From assembly GCF_019049325.1 (NCBI RefSeq), contig NZ_JAGMUO010000030.1:62001-126000 (forward strand): a stretch of 64,000 nucleotides of DNA. The letters are read 5' to 3'. A program made the translations under genes and the position numbers. Positions 50,834 through 59,653 of the stretch are shown one piece after another (positions within the stretch are counted from its first letter, which is position 1; the number at the start of each line of letters is the position of its first letter). Source of the DNA: Streptomyces sp. AC512_CC834 (GTDB lineage Bacteria > Actinomycetota > Actinomycetes > Streptomycetales > Streptomycetaceae). The notes beneath the pieces are model-generated. The model saw only the letters and a program-made list of their open reading frames with translations, did no database searches and was not told the origin of the DNA.

Positions 50834-51513
50834 CCCGGGTCCTCGTGATCGACGACGAACCGCAGATCGTGCGGGCCCTCGTGATCAACCTCAAGGCGCG
50901 GCACTACGAGGTCGACGCGGCCCACGACGGCGCCACCGCCCTCCAGCTCGCCGCCGCCCGCCACCCCGACGTGGTGGTGCTGGACCTGGGCCTGCCCGAC
51001 ATGGACGGCGTCGAGGTGATCCGCGGCCTGCGCGGCTGGACCCGGGTGCCGATCCTGGTGCTGTCCGCCCGGCACTCCTCCGACGAGAAGGTCGAGGCAC
51101 TGGACGCGGGCGCCGACGACTACGTCACCAAGCCCTTCGGCATGGACGAGCTGCTGGCCCGGCTGCGAGCCGCGGTCCGCCGGTCCGAGCCCGTCCCGGG
51201 CGACGAGGACGAGGTGGTCGTGGACACCGCCGGGTTCACCGTCGACCTGGCCGCGAAGAAGGTCAACCGGGCCGGGAAGGACGTACGCCTGACGCCCACC
51301 GAGTGGCATCTGCTGGAGGTGCTGGTGCGCAACACCGGACGCCTGGTCAGCCAGCGGCAGCTACTCCAGGAGGTGTGGGGGCCGTCCTACGGGACGGAGA
51401 CGAACTACCTGCGGGTCTACATGGCCCAGCTTCGCCGCAAGCTCGAGGCGGACCCCGCGCACCCGCGGCACTTCATCACCGAGCCGGGCATGGGGTACCG
51501 CTTCGAGAAGTAG
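50830..51513 (+). CDS. kdpE: KdpE-type response regulator
   Basis: A 227-aa OmpR-family regulator with phospho-acceptor Asp52 (VVVLDLGLPDMDG), KPFGMDELLARLRAA, and a winged-helix output domain (LTPTEWHLLEVLVRNTGRLVS...RVYMAQLRRKLE). It starts inside the kdpD stop (ATGA). It most likely controls potassium uptake genes. Whether its targets include the nearby KimA-like and TrkA genes is open. Confidence 0.9.
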   Translation: MTRVLVIDDEPQIVRALVINLKARHYEVDAAHDGATALQLAAARHPDVVVLDLGLPDMDGVEVIRGLRGWTRVPILVLSARHSSDEKVEALDAGADDYVTKPFGMDELLARLRAAVRRSEPVPGDEDEVVVDTAGFTVDLAAKKVNRAGKDVRLTPTEWHLLEVLVRNTGRLVSQRQLLQEVWGPSYGTETNYLRVYMAQLRRKLEADPAHPRHFITEPGMGYRFEK

Positions 51514-51606
51514 CGGTACGCGGGCACACGGTGAGCGGGACGTGAGCCTCGCTATACCGCCCGGAGAGGATGCATGGCTGTCGGCGTGCCCCGGTACGCT
51601 TCAGAT

Positions 51607-52005
51607 ATGAGTGCTGCTCCGCGTTCCGACAAGCCGGTGGGCCGGTTCCGGCGCATGTTCGACCGGCTCTCCTCGTCACAGGAGGACCTGGAGTCGGAGG
51701 AACTGCGCGAGGACGCCGACACTGTCGGCTGCACCCGTATCGGAGACTGCCAGGACCGGCAGGTCGTGTCGGTTACTGGTACCTTGCGCACGGTCACCCT
51801 GCGACCGCGTGCGGGCGTTCCGGCCCTGGAGGCCGAACTGTTCGACGGTTCCGCCGCCTTGGACGTGGTGTGGCTGGGCAGACGCTCCATCGTGGGCATA
51901 GAGCCGGGGCGCAAGCTCATCGCATCGGGCCGGATCTCGATGAGCCACGGCCGCCGGGTGCTCTTCAACCCGAAATACGAACTGAGACCCCTCGGACGGG
52001 AGTAG
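51607..52005 (+). CDS. OB-fold nucleic-acid-binding protein
   Basis: A 132-aa protein. Conserved part: TRIGDCQDRQVVSVTGTLRTVTLRPR...LEAELFDGSAALDVVWLGRRSIVGIEPGRKLIASGRI, an OB-fold of the kind found as Rv2694c. The ATG at 51607 gives the conserved N-terminus and is preceded by TACGCT at 51596-51601, a possible -10 placing transcription at or near the ATG (leaderless). An in-frame ATG at 51574 with a GGAGAGG site is the alternative start. It is followed 3 bp later by DUF3159. Confidence 0.85.
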   Translation: MSAAPRSDKPVGRFRRMFDRLSSSQEDLESEELREDADTVGCTRIGDCQDRQVVSVTGTLRTVTLRPRAGVPALEAELFDGSAALDVVWLGRRSIVGIEPGRKLIASGRISMSHGRRVLFNPKYELRPLGRE

Positions 52006-52008
52006 CCG

Positions 52009-52815
52009 GTGACGTCGCTCGACAAGCCGACCGAAGACACCACAGAAGCCGACGACGCCCGGGCGGTGACGGAGGCCGCGCTGTTCGAGGCGTTCGGCGG
52101 CGTGCGGGGCATGATCGAGACGGTGCTTCCGGGCCTGCTCTTCGTCACCATTTTCACGCTCAACAACGACCTGCACATGTCGGCGATCGCGGCACTGGCC
52201 GTGTCGGTGGTGCTGGTCGTCGTCCGGCTCGTGATGAAGGACACCGTCAAGCACGCCTTCAGCGGGGTCTTCGGCGTCGCCTTCGGCGTGGTCTTCGCGA
52301 TGATGACCGACAACGCCAAGAACTTCTATCTGCCGGGCATGCTCTACACCCTCGGCCTGGCAATGGCGTACATCGTGACCTCGCTGGCCGGGGTGCCGCT
52401 GATCGGCCTGATCCTCGGCCCGGTCTTCAAGGAGAACCTCTCCTGGCGCACCCGCAACCCGGGCCGCAAGAAGGCGTACACGAAGGCCAGCTACGCCTGG
52501 GGCCTGATCCTGCTCGCCAAGTCCGCGATCCTCTTCCCGCTGTACTGGTGGGCGGACACCGAGCAGCTCGGCTGGGTCCTGGTCACCCTGAAGATCCCGC
52601 CCTTCCTGCTCGCCGTCTGGCTGACCTGGGTCTTCCTCGCCAAGGCACCGGCCCCCATCGACGTGTTCGCGGAGATGGAGGCGGCAGAGGAGGCCGAGAA
52701 GGCCGAGAAGGAACGGGCGGAGCGCGAGAAGGCCGAGCGCGAGGGGATGGCGGACGAGGTGACGGCGGGCGACGCCACGGACTCCGCCCGGAGCGGCAGA
52801 CACCGCAGGGACTGA
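52009..52815 (+). CDS. DUF3159 membrane protein
   Basis: A 268-aa integral membrane protein with about five or six transmembrane helices between residues 40 and 215 and a Glu/Ala/Lys-rich cytoplasmic tail. It matches DUF3159 (Rv2693c in mycobacteria), always paired with the OB-fold gene as here. GTG start. Function unknown; its constant place beside potassium genes suggests an envelope or ion-related role. Confidence 0.9.
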   Translation: MTSLDKPTEDTTEADDARAVTEAALFEAFGGVRGMIETVLPGLLFVTIFTLNNDLHMSAIAALAVSVVLVVVRLVMKDTVKHAFSGVFGVAFGVVFAMMTDNAKNFYLPGMLYTLGLAMAYIVTSLAGVPLIGLILGPVFKENLSWRTRNPGRKKAYTKASYAWGLILLAKSAILFPLYWWADTEQLGWVLVTLKIPPFLLAVWLTWVFLAKAPAPIDVFAEMEAAEEAEKAEKERAEREKAEREGMADEVTAGDATDSARSGRHRRD

Positions 52816-52856
52816 GGGATTGAGAGCGTCAGGGACGGCCTGACGGCCTGAGGGCA

Positions 52857-52904
52857 TACGGCGGTGGGGGCGTCCGGAGATCTCCGGGCGCCCCCACCGC
52901 CGTA
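52857..52904. terminator. Strong bidirectional terminator
   Basis: TACGGCGGTGGGGGCG (52857-52872) pairs perfectly with 52889-52904; the loop is itself a dyad (CCGGAGATCTCCGG). It separates the convergent DUF3159 and TrkA genes. Confidence 0.85.
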
Positions 52905-52928
52905 CCGATCGACCGGCTGGCCTACGCG

Positions 52929-53606
52929 TCAGCGCGCCGTGTCGCTCCGCCGCGCCGACAGCAGGTCCTCCAACTGCTCCTCGCGGGCCTGCGCGGCGAC
53001 GAACAGCAGCTCGTCGCCGGCCTCCAGGGAGTCCTCCCGGGACGGCGTCAGCACCCGGGTACCGCGGATGATCGTCACCAGCGAGGTGTCCTCCGGCCAC
53101 TGGACGTCGCCGACCTGGGTACCGGCCAGGGCCGACTCCTCGGGCAGCGTCAGCTCGACGAGGTTGGCGTCGCCGTGGCTGAAGCGCAGCAGCCGGACCA
53201 GGTCGCCGACGCTCACCGCCTCCTCGACCAGGGCCGACATCAGCCGCGGGGTGGAGACGGCGACGTCCACGCCCCAGGACTCGTTGAAGAGCCACTCGTT
53301 CTTCGGGTTGTTCACCCGGGCGACGACGCGCGGAACGCCGTACTCCGTCTTGGCCAGCAGGGACACGACGAGGTTGACCTTGTCGTCGCCCGTCGCGGCG
53401 ATGACGACGTTGCAGCGCTGGAGCGCCGCCTCGTCCAGGGACGTGATCTCGCACGCGTCGGCGAGCAGCCACTCCGCCATCGGCACCCGCTCGACCGAGA
53501 TCGCGGTCGGCGCCTTGTCGATGAGCAGGACCTCGTGGCCGTTCTCCAGCAGCTCGCCCGCGATCGAACGGCCGACCGCGCCGGCTCCGGCAATGGCGAC
53601 CCTCAT
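52929..53606 (-). CDS. TrkA-type potassium uptake regulator (second of pair)
   Basis: A 225-aa RCK protein: Rossmann NAD-binding start RVAIAGAGAVGRSIA, acidic LLIDK, a ATGDDKVNL segment, and a C-terminal TrkA_C domain (about 140-215). It gates a potassium channel or transporter by nucleotide or cyclic di-AMP binding. The ATG overlaps the stop of the upstream TrkA gene by one base. The order matches ceoB/ceoC of mycobacteria. Confidence 0.9.
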   Translation of the reverse strand: MRVAIAGAGAVGRSIAGELLENGHEVLLIDKAPTAISVERVPMAEWLLADACEITSLDEAALQRCNVVIAATGDDKVNLVVSLLAKTEYGVPRVVARVNNPKNEWLFNESWGVDVAVSTPRLMSALVEEAVSVGDLVRLLRFSHGDANLVELTLPEESALAGTQVGDVQWPEDTSLVTIIRGTRVLTPSREDSLEAGDELLFVAAQAREEQLEDLLSARRSDTAR

Positions 53607-54277
53607 CAGTGACCGCCCTCTTCTTCGGGACCCTTGGCGAACGCCGCCTCGACCTTGTGGACCTCGTCGGTGCGCATCATCACGTGCACTAGGTCACCCT
53701 CCTGCAGGACGGTCTGCGACGAGGGCAGGATCGCCTCCCCGAGCCGGGTGAGGAAGGCCACCCGTACTCCCGTCTCCTCCTGGAGCCGGCTGATCTTGTG
53801 ACCGACCCAGGACGCGGACGTGTGCACCTCGGCGAGCTGGACACCCCCGGTGGGGTCGCGCCACAGCGGCTCGGCGCCCGAGGGGAGCAGCCGGCGCAGC
53901 ATCTGGTCGGCCGTCCAGCGGACGGTGGCCACGGTGGGGATGCCCAGGCGCTGGTAGACCTCGGCGCGGCGGGGGTCGTAGATGCGGGCGGCGACGTTGT
54001 CCACGCCGAACATCTCGCGCGCCACGCGGGCGGCGATGATGTTCGAGTTGTCGCCGCTGGAGACGGCGGCGAAGGCGCCGGCCTCCTCGACGCCCGCCTC
54101 GCGCAGGGTGTCCTGGTCGAAGCCGATGCCGGTGACGCGGCGACCGCCGAACGAGGCACCGAGGCGCCGGAAGGCGGTCGGGTCGCGGTCGATCACCGCG
54201 ACCGTGTGCCCCTGCTGTTCCAGGGTGTGGGCGAGCGCGGAGCCCACGCGCCCGCAGCCCATGATGACAATATGCAT
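53606..54277 (-). CDS. TrkA-type potassium uptake regulator (first of pair)
   Basis: A 223-aa RCK protein: HIVIMGCGRVGSALAHTLE, AVIDRDP, FAAVSSGDNSNIIAARVA, and a TrkA_C domain at the end (LPSSQTVLQEGDLVHVMMRTDE). Paralogous to the next gene; the two probably form a heteromeric ring. It is divergent from the KimA-like permease across about 620 bp that also hold a 37-aa gene. Confidence 0.9.
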   Translation of the reverse strand: MHIVIMGCGRVGSALAHTLEQQGHTVAVIDRDPTAFRRLGASFGGRRVTGIGFDQDTLREAGVEEAGAFAAVSSGDNSNIIAARVAREMFGVDNVAARIYDPRRAEVYQRLGIPTVATVRWTADQMLRRLLPSGAEPLWRDPTGGVQLAEVHTSASWVGHKISRLQEETGVRVAFLTRLGEAILPSSQTVLQEGDLVHVMMRTDEVHKVEAAFAKGPEEEGGH

Positions 54278-54547
54278 CGCCTCACACCGCGCTTTCTGCG
54301 GGCCCGCCGGCCTTGGTGAATGTCGTGCTCATGTCTCTCTTTCGGCTCGCCTGGCGACACGTCGCGGCCGGAGTGCGGGCCGCAGGGGAACATCATGCCG
54401 GTGCGTACCGGCACTGACGCCGCTAGGGGCCCGGGAACCGGGATTCCCTGCCCGGGAAGCGCCGGGATTCCCTGCCCGGGAAGCCGGGTCCCCCGTCCGG
54501 GCCGCGCCCAACGTATCGGCAAGCCTCCAGGGCCCGCACGAGCCGTC

Positions 54548-54661
54548 TCACCCGCCGGCCGACGACCCCCGGCGGCAGATGCTGCGGATGCTGGCGAGCG
54601 TCAGGATTCCGAGGCCGACGAGCGTGGCGGCGCCGCCGATCAGTTCTGCGCTCAGGTGCAT
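54548..54661 (-). CDS. Small membrane peptide, 37 aa
   Basis: Read on the minus strand: ATG at 54661, stop at 54548. The peptide is MHLSAELIGGAATLVGLGIL followed by TLASIRSICRRGSSAGG, a single transmembrane helix and a short basic tail. A full GGAGGTCCC ribosome site precedes the ATG. It lies between the TrkA pair and the KimA-like permease, all of which concern potassium, so it could be a small subunit or regulator of one of them. No family name is known to me. Confidence 0.7.
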   Translation of the reverse strand: MHLSAELIGGAATLVGLGILTLASIRSICRRGSSAGG

Positions 54662-54705
54662 GGGACCTCCAGGGGCGACAGCGCCGGGAATGGGGCGGTG
54701 CCTGT

Positions 54706-54768
54706 CAGGTAGGCAGTCATCAGACATGTGGCAGGTAAGCAGTCATGTGGTGGCAGGTAGGCAGTCAT
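54706..54768. repeat. Three 15-bp direct repeats upstream of the KimA-like gene
   Basis: CAGGTAGGCAGTCAT at 54706-54720 and 54754-54768, with CAGGTAAGCAGTCAT at 54732-54746; start-to-start spacing is 26 and 22 bp. It lies in the gap between the 37-aa gene and the permease, about 135-200 bp before the permease start, so it may be a regulator-binding array. Confidence 0.85.
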
Positions 54769-54902
54769 ATAGACACGCGAATCCCGTCACCTGCGGAATC
54801 CGCAGCCGCGGCGCCCCTCGAATTCACCCGTAGGGCAGACTGCGGGCGGATCGGGGGTGGCGGTGGGGCGGGCGCTCGTTCGAACGCATACGATCCTCTG
54901 TT

Positions 54903-56966
54903 GTGTCCAAACTGACCGACGTGCCCAAGCGGATCCTGATCGGGCGCGCACTGCGCAGCGACCGGCTGGGTGAAACGCTCCTGCCGAAGCGGATCGCCCT
55001 CCCCGTCTTCGCGTCCGACCCGCTGTCCTCCGTGGCGTACGCGCCCGGCGAGGTGCTGCTCGTCCTGTCCATCGCGGGCGTGTCGGCCTACCACTTCAGT
55101 CCCTGGATCGCGGTCGCGGTCGTCGTTCTGATGTTCACCGTGGTCGCCTCCTACCGGCAGAACGTGCACGCCTACCCGAGCGGCGGCGGCGACTACGAGG
55201 TGGCGAACACCAACCTCGGTCCCAAGGCCGGCCTGACCGTCGCCAGCGCGCTCCTGGTCGACTACGTCCTGACCGTCGCCGTCTCCATCTCCTCCGGCAT
55301 CGAGAACCTCGGCTCCGCGATCCCCTTCGTCGTCGAGCACAAGGTCCTCTGCGCGGTCGCCGTGATCCTGCTGCTCACCCTGATGAACCTGCGCGGGGTC
55401 AGGGAGTCGGGCACCCTGTTCGCGATTCCGACGTACGTCTTCGTCACGGGCGTCTTCATCATGATCGTGTGGGGCGCGTTCCGCGGCCTGGTCCTGGACG
55501 ACACCATGCGCGCCCCGACGGCGGACTACGAGATCAAGCCGGAACACGGCGGCCTGGCCGGCTTCGCCCTGATCTTTCTCCTCCTGCGGGCCTTCTCCTC
55601 CGGCTGCGCCGCGCTCACCGGCGTCGAGGCGATCTCCAACGGCGTCCCGGCCTTCCGCAAGCCCAAGTCGAAGAACGCGGGAAACACCCTCGCGTTGATG
55701 GGCCTGCTCGCCGTCACCATGTTCTGCGGCATCATCGCGCTCGCGTCCGCGACGGACGTCCGCATGTCGGAGAACCCGGCGACCGACCTCTTCCACAACG
55801 GCGTCGCGGTCGGCGCGGACTACGTCCAGCACCCGGTGATCTCGCAGGTCGCGGAGGCCGTCTTCGGCGAGGGCAGCTTCCTGTTCATCGTGCTGGCGGC
55901 GGCCACCGCGCTGGTCCTCTTCCTGGCCGCCAACACCGCCTACAACGGCTTCCCGCTGCTCGGCTCGATCCTCGCCCAGGACCGCTACCTGCCGCGCCAG
56001 CTCCACACCCGCGGCGACCGCCTCGCGTTCTCCAACGGCATCGTGCTCCTGGCCGGCGCCGCCATACTCCTGGTCTTCGTCTACGGCGCCGACTCGACGC
56101 GGCTGATCCAGCTCTACATCGTCGGCGTCTTCGTCTCCTTCACGCTCAGCCAGATCGGCATGGTCCGCCACTGGAACCGCCACCTGGCCACCGAGCGGGA
56201 CCGGGCCGCGCGCCGCCGGATGATCCGCTCCCGCGCGATCAACGCCTTCGGCGCCTTCTTCACCGGACTCGTCCTGATCGTCGTACTGGCCACGAAGTTC
56301 ACGCACGGCGCCTGGGTCGCCCTGCTCGGCATGTGCATCTTCTTCGCGACGATGACGGCGATCCGCAAGCACTACGACCGCGTCGCCGAGGAGATCGCGG
56401 CCCCCGAGGACCCGGAGGAGGCGCAGACCGACGACATGGTGCGCCCGTCCCGAGTCCACTCGGTGGTCCTCATCTCCAAGATCCACCGCCCCACCCTGCG
56501 GGCGTTGGCCTACGCCAAGCTGATGCGCTCCGACTCCCTGGAGGCGCTCAGCGTCAACGTCGACCCGGCCGAGACCAAGGCCCTGCGCGAGGAGTGGGAG
56601 CGGCGCGGCATCGCCGTACCCCTGAAGGTCCTGGACTCGCCGTACCGCGAGATCACACGGCCGGTCATCGAGTACGTCAAGAGCCTGCGCAAGGAGTCCC
56701 CGCGCGACGCGGTCTCGGTCATCATCCCCGAGTACGTGGTCGGCCACTGGTACGAGCAACTCCTGCACAACCAGAGCGCGCTGCGCCTCAAGGGCCGCCT
56801 GCTGTTCACCCCCGGCGTCATGGTCACGTCCGTCCCCTACCAGTTGGAGTCCTCCGAGGCCGCGAGGCGGCGGGCCCGCAAGCGGCAGGACTGGAGCGCG
56901 CCCGGCGCGGTCCGGCGCGGCCCGGCCCAGCAGGACCGGACGAAGGACTCCTCTTCGTCGACGTAG
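54903..56966 (+). CDS. APC-superfamily permease, KimA-like potassium transporter
   Basis: A 687-aa protein with about twelve transmembrane helices (residues 30-480) and a cytoplasmic universal-stress-like C-terminal domain (about 515-650). The first helix region FASDPLSSVAYAPGEVLLVL resembles KimA (YdaO) of Bacillus, a high-affinity potassium importer shut by cyclic di-AMP; the C-terminal domain matches that layout. GTG start without a ribosome site; TACGAT at 54889-54894 could be a -10 for a near-leaderless message. Counterpart of Rv2690c, beside TrkA genes and an RNA methyltransferase in both genera. Confidence 0.85.
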   Translation: MSKLTDVPKRILIGRALRSDRLGETLLPKRIALPVFASDPLSSVAYAPGEVLLVLSIAGVSAYHFSPWIAVAVVVLMFTVVASYRQNVHAYPSGGGDYEVANTNLGPKAGLTVASALLVDYVLTVAVSISSGIENLGSAIPFVVEHKVLCAVAVILLLTLMNLRGVRESGTLFAIPTYVFVTGVFIMIVWGAFRGLVLDDTMRAPTADYEIKPEHGGLAGFALIFLLLRAFSSGCAALTGVEAISNGVPAFRKPKSKNAGNTLALMGLLAVTMFCGIIALASATDVRMSENPATDLFHNGVAVGADYVQHPVISQVAEAVFGEGSFLFIVLAAATALVLFLAANTAYNGFPLLGSILAQDRYLPRQLHTRGDRLAFSNGIVLLAGAAILLVFVYGADSTRLIQLYIVGVFVSFTLSQIGMVRHWNRHLATERDRAARRRMIRSRAINAFGAFFTGLVLIVVLATKFTHGAWVALLGMCIFFATMTAIRKHYDRVAEEIAAPEDPEEAQTDDMVRPSRVHSVVLISKIHRPTLRALAYAKLMRSDSLEALSVNVDPAETKALREEWERRGIAVPLKVLDSPYREITRPVIEYVKSLRKESPRDAVSVIIPEYVVGHWYEQLLHNQSALRLKGRLLFTPGVMVTSVPYQLESSEAARRRARKRQDWSAPGAVRRGPAQQDRTKDSSSST

Positions 56967-57030
56967 ACTGGACGGCTGTTGTCCTTGGTCGTCGGTCTCC
57001 CGCCGTCCCGTTCTCTGGAGTCACCCCGCC

Positions 57031-58431
57031 ATGCAGGCAGAACCGAAGAATTCGCAGGCGGAGTCGCAAGAGGCCGCACAGCCGGTGTCAGAGCCGGCCC
57101 CAAAGCCGGTCTCGCAGCCGGTCTCGCTGGTCGGCGAGGAGTACGAGGTCGAGATCGGCCCCGTCGCCCACGGCGGCCACTGCATCGCTCGCACGTCCGA
57201 GGGACAGGTGCTGTTCGTCCGGCACGCGCTGCCCGGCGAGCGGGTCGTTGCCCGGGTGACGGAGGGCGAGGAGGGGGCCCGCTTCCTGCGCGCGGACGCG
57301 GTCGAGATCCTGGACGCCTCCAAGGACCGCATCGAGGCCCCCTGCCCCTTCGCGGGCCCCGGCCGCTGCGGCGGCTGCGACTGGCAGCACGCCAAGCCGG
57401 GCGCACAGCGCCGCCTGAAGGGCGAGGTCGTCACCGAGCAGCTCGAGCGCCTTGCGGGCCTCACTCCGGAGGAGGCCGGCTGGGACGGCACGGTGATGCC
57501 GGCCGAGGGCGACAAGGTGCCCGCCGGTCAGGTCCCGTCGTGGCGCACGCGCGTGCAGTACGCCGTGGACGCCGAGGGCCGTGCCGGCCTGCGCAAGCAC
57601 CGCTCGCACGAGGTCCAGCCGATCGACCACTGCATGATCGCCGCCGAGGGCGTCAGCGAGCTGGGCATCGAGCAGCGGGACTGGACGGGCATGGAGTCGG
57701 TCGAGGCGATCGCGGCGACCGGCTCGCAGGACCGCCAGGTCATCCTGACTCCCCGGCCGGGCGCGAGGCTCCCCCTCGTCGAACTGGACCGCCCGGTGTC
57801 GGTCATGCGCGTCGGCGAGAAGGACGGCGGCGTCCACCGCGTCCACGGCCGCCCCTTCGTCCGCGAGCGCGCCGACGACCGCACGTACCGGGTCGGCTCC
57901 GGCGGCTTCTGGCAGGTCCACCCCAAGGCGGCCGACACCCTGGTCACGGCGGTCATGCAGGGCCTGCTCCCGCGCAAGGGCGACATGGCCCTCGACCTGT
58001 ACTGCGGCGTGGGCCTGTTCGCCGGCGCGCTCGCCGACCGCGTCGGCGACCAGGGCGCGGTCCTCGGCATCGAGTCCGGCAAACGCGCCGTCGAGGACGC
58101 CCGCCACAACCTCGCCGCCTTCGACCGCGTCCGCATCGAGCAGGGCAAGGTCGAGTCGGTCCTGCCGCGCACGGGGATCTCCGAGGTCGACCTCATCGTC
58201 CTGGACCCGCCGCGCGCGGGGGCGGGACGCAAGACGGTCGAGCACCTGTCGTCGCTGGGCGCGCGGAGGATCGCGTACGTCGCGTGCGACCCGGCCGCTC
58301 TGGCGCGGGACCTGGGGTACTTCCGCGACGGGGGGTACCGGGTGCGGATGCTGCGGGTGTTCGATCTGTTTCCTATGACCCACCATGTCGAGTGCGTCGC
58401 GATCCTTGAGCCTGCCGCAAAGGGCGCCTGA
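57031..58431 (+). CDS. TrmA/RumA-like class I RNA methyltransferase with TRAM domain
   Basis: A 466-aa SAM-dependent RNA (uracil-5)-methyltransferase. Low-complexity Pro/Ser/Val leader (about 1-32), TRAM domain (EVEIGPVAHGGHCIARTSEGQVLFVRHALPGE), iron-sulfur cysteines CPFAGPGRCGGCDWQH, SAM loop ALDLYCGVGLFAG, DPPRAGAGRKT, and the catalytic Cys in YVACDPAALARDL with a final HHVECVAILE. Counterpart of Rv2689c. Its last codons and downstream flank recur in diverged form at 60553 and 62775, so its 3' end looks like an integration point. ATG at 57031. Confidence 0.9.
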   Translation: MQAEPKNSQAESQEAAQPVSEPAPKPVSQPVSLVGEEYEVEIGPVAHGGHCIARTSEGQVLFVRHALPGERVVARVTEGEEGARFLRADAVEILDASKDRIEAPCPFAGPGRCGGCDWQHAKPGAQRRLKGEVVTEQLERLAGLTPEEAGWDGTVMPAEGDKVPAGQVPSWRTRVQYAVDAEGRAGLRKHRSHEVQPIDHCMIAAEGVSELGIEQRDWTGMESVEAIAATGSQDRQVILTPRPGARLPLVELDRPVSVMRVGEKDGGVHRVHGRPFVRERADDRTYRVGSGGFWQVHPKAADTLVTAVMQGLLPRKGDMALDLYCGVGLFAGALADRVGDQGAVLGIESGKRAVEDARHNLAAFDRVRIEQGKVESVLPRTGISEVDLIVLDPPRAGAGRKTVEHLSSLGARRIAYVACDPAALARDLGYFRDGGYRVRMLRVFDLFPMTHHVECVAILEPAAKGA

Positions 58432-58435
58432 CCTG
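58366..58435 (+). repeat. Intact 3' end of the RNA methyltransferase gene, parent copy of the repeats
   Basis: The last 22 codons (58366-58431, LFPMTHHVECVAILEPAAKGA-stop) plus the following ACCTG. Copies of this segment are found at 60553-60618 and 62775-62801. Confidence 0.8.
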
Positions 58436-58487
58436 TTGTTTCGCCGAGTGTGCATTATGTGCGCTGTGGGCGTTACGGGCGATATCT

Positions 58488-58540
58488 TGACGCATATTCG
58501 ACGCACGTTGGGCCCTTCTGACGCACGTTTGACGCACGTT
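58488..58540 (+). repeat. Four 11-bp repeats downstream of the methyltransferase gene
   Basis: TGACGCATATT (58488), CGACGCACGTT (58499), TGACGCACGTT (58519) and TGACGCACGTT (58530). Spacing of starts is 11, 20 and 11, that is, on one face of the helix. Pairs of the same unit with the same 11-bp phase occur at 60775 and 62672. Confidence 0.8.
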
Positions 58541-58657
58541 CTGATGGGGTGTCAGGCGTTCGTTTCCGCAGGTGACGGTGTGTCGAGTACGGCTTGAGGC
58601 GGCCCCGTCTTTACCGTCCATTGGTGAAACTGTGCTCGATATGACCCGATTTGAGGC

Positions 58658-58862
58658 TCAGTAGGAACGGGGTCCGTAAGGGCTCCAGTGGCCGAGGAAG
58701 GGCTTGAGGTCGTCGCCGCTGGGCTTCGGTGGGGAGGGCAGCTTCGGCGCTGCGGCGGACTCGGTGAGCTGCTGGAGCCGGGCGTCCGCGAAGGCGAGCC
58801 ACGCCTCGGTCTCCGTCCTTTCCTGCCCCGGTAGCAGCGCTGCGGCGTAATCGCGTTGAATC
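58658..58862 (-). pseudogene. C-terminal remnant of an unidentified protein
   Basis: Minus-strand reading from about 58862 gives RDYAAALLPGQERTETEAWL, continuing as a helical stretch into LKPFLGHWSPYGPRSY-stop (58658-58660). Codon use is normal for this genome, and the aromatic C-terminus looks like a real protein end. The upstream part is cut off by the IS3-type insertion whose end lies at about 58873. The family is not recognised; no start is available. Confidence 0.55.
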
Positions 58863-58883
58863 GCCCCGGGTTCGGTAGAGACC

Positions 58884-59490
58884 TCAGATTGCGGTTGTGA
58901 CCTGGGGTTTTGTGAGTTCCGTGTAGTAGTTGGTCTCGTACTCGACGGGTGGGACGTGGCCTATCTCACCGTGGAGTCGGCGGTGGCAGTACCAGTCGAC
59001 CCACTCTGCGGTGGCCAGCTCGACCTGGGAGAGGGTCTTCCAGGGCCGTGCGGCTTGATCAATTCGGTTTTGAACAGGCCGATCGTGCTCTCCATGAGGG
59101 CGTTGCTGTGATGTATCAACTCACCGCGAACGTGGGGGTGTTCATCGCGGTCGCGCTGCCACAGTGCCATCTCCAGAGCGTCCAGGACGAGCCGGGTCTC
59201 CTTCGACGTCGCGGCGGACCAGCCGACGATGCGGCGGGCGAAGGTGTCCACGACGAAGGCGACGTAGACCACCCCGGCCCAGGTCGCCACATGCGCGAAA
59301 TCCGCCGACCCAGCAGCGGTTCGGTGCGGTGGCGACGAAGTTGCGGTCCACCCGGTCCGGTGCCCGCTCGGCCTGCTGGTCCGGGATCGTGGTGATGGCC
59401 TTCTTGCCGCGGACGGCGCCGGCGATGCCCAACTCGCGCATCAGCCGTTCGACGGTGCAGCGGGCCACCGTGTGACCCTGCCGCTCGTGA
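58884..59490 (-). pseudogene. Decayed IS3-family transposase (orfB)
   Basis: Minus-strand pieces in two frames reassemble an IS3-type orfB: VARCTVERLMRELGIAGAVRG, then after a frameshift near 59310 ATWAGVVYVAFVVDTFARRI and WSAATSKETRLVLDALEMAL, then NALMESTIGLFKTELIKP directly after ELIHHS, then after another frameshift near 59043 WKTLSQVELATAEWVDWYCH to the stop at 58884. The segment normally between ELIHHS and NALMES (about 30 residues with a catalytic region) is missing. The N-terminal end and orfA are gone or scrambled beyond about 59490. The element end appears near 58873 (GTAGAGACCTCAGAT). It cannot move itself. Confidence 0.8.
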
Positions 59491-59653
59491 TGGGGAGCCG
59501 CGCAGCAAGGGGGATGGTTCTACGCGGAGGCTCCAGGGGCGATGCTCCACAGGTGAGTGCTCTGCGTCAGGGTTCGGCCGCGCGGACGGGTGATCTTGAC
59601 CCGTCACCCGACCCTGCAGCAGACCCTAGGGGTTGGCGCCGGCTTTGACTGCG

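Noticed and set aside
54706..54768. Possible miniature CRISPR or riboswitch before the KimA-like gene
   Set aside because: Only three 15-bp units with 7-11 bp between them, too short for CRISPR. I also could not recognise the conserved core of a cyclic di-AMP riboswitch.
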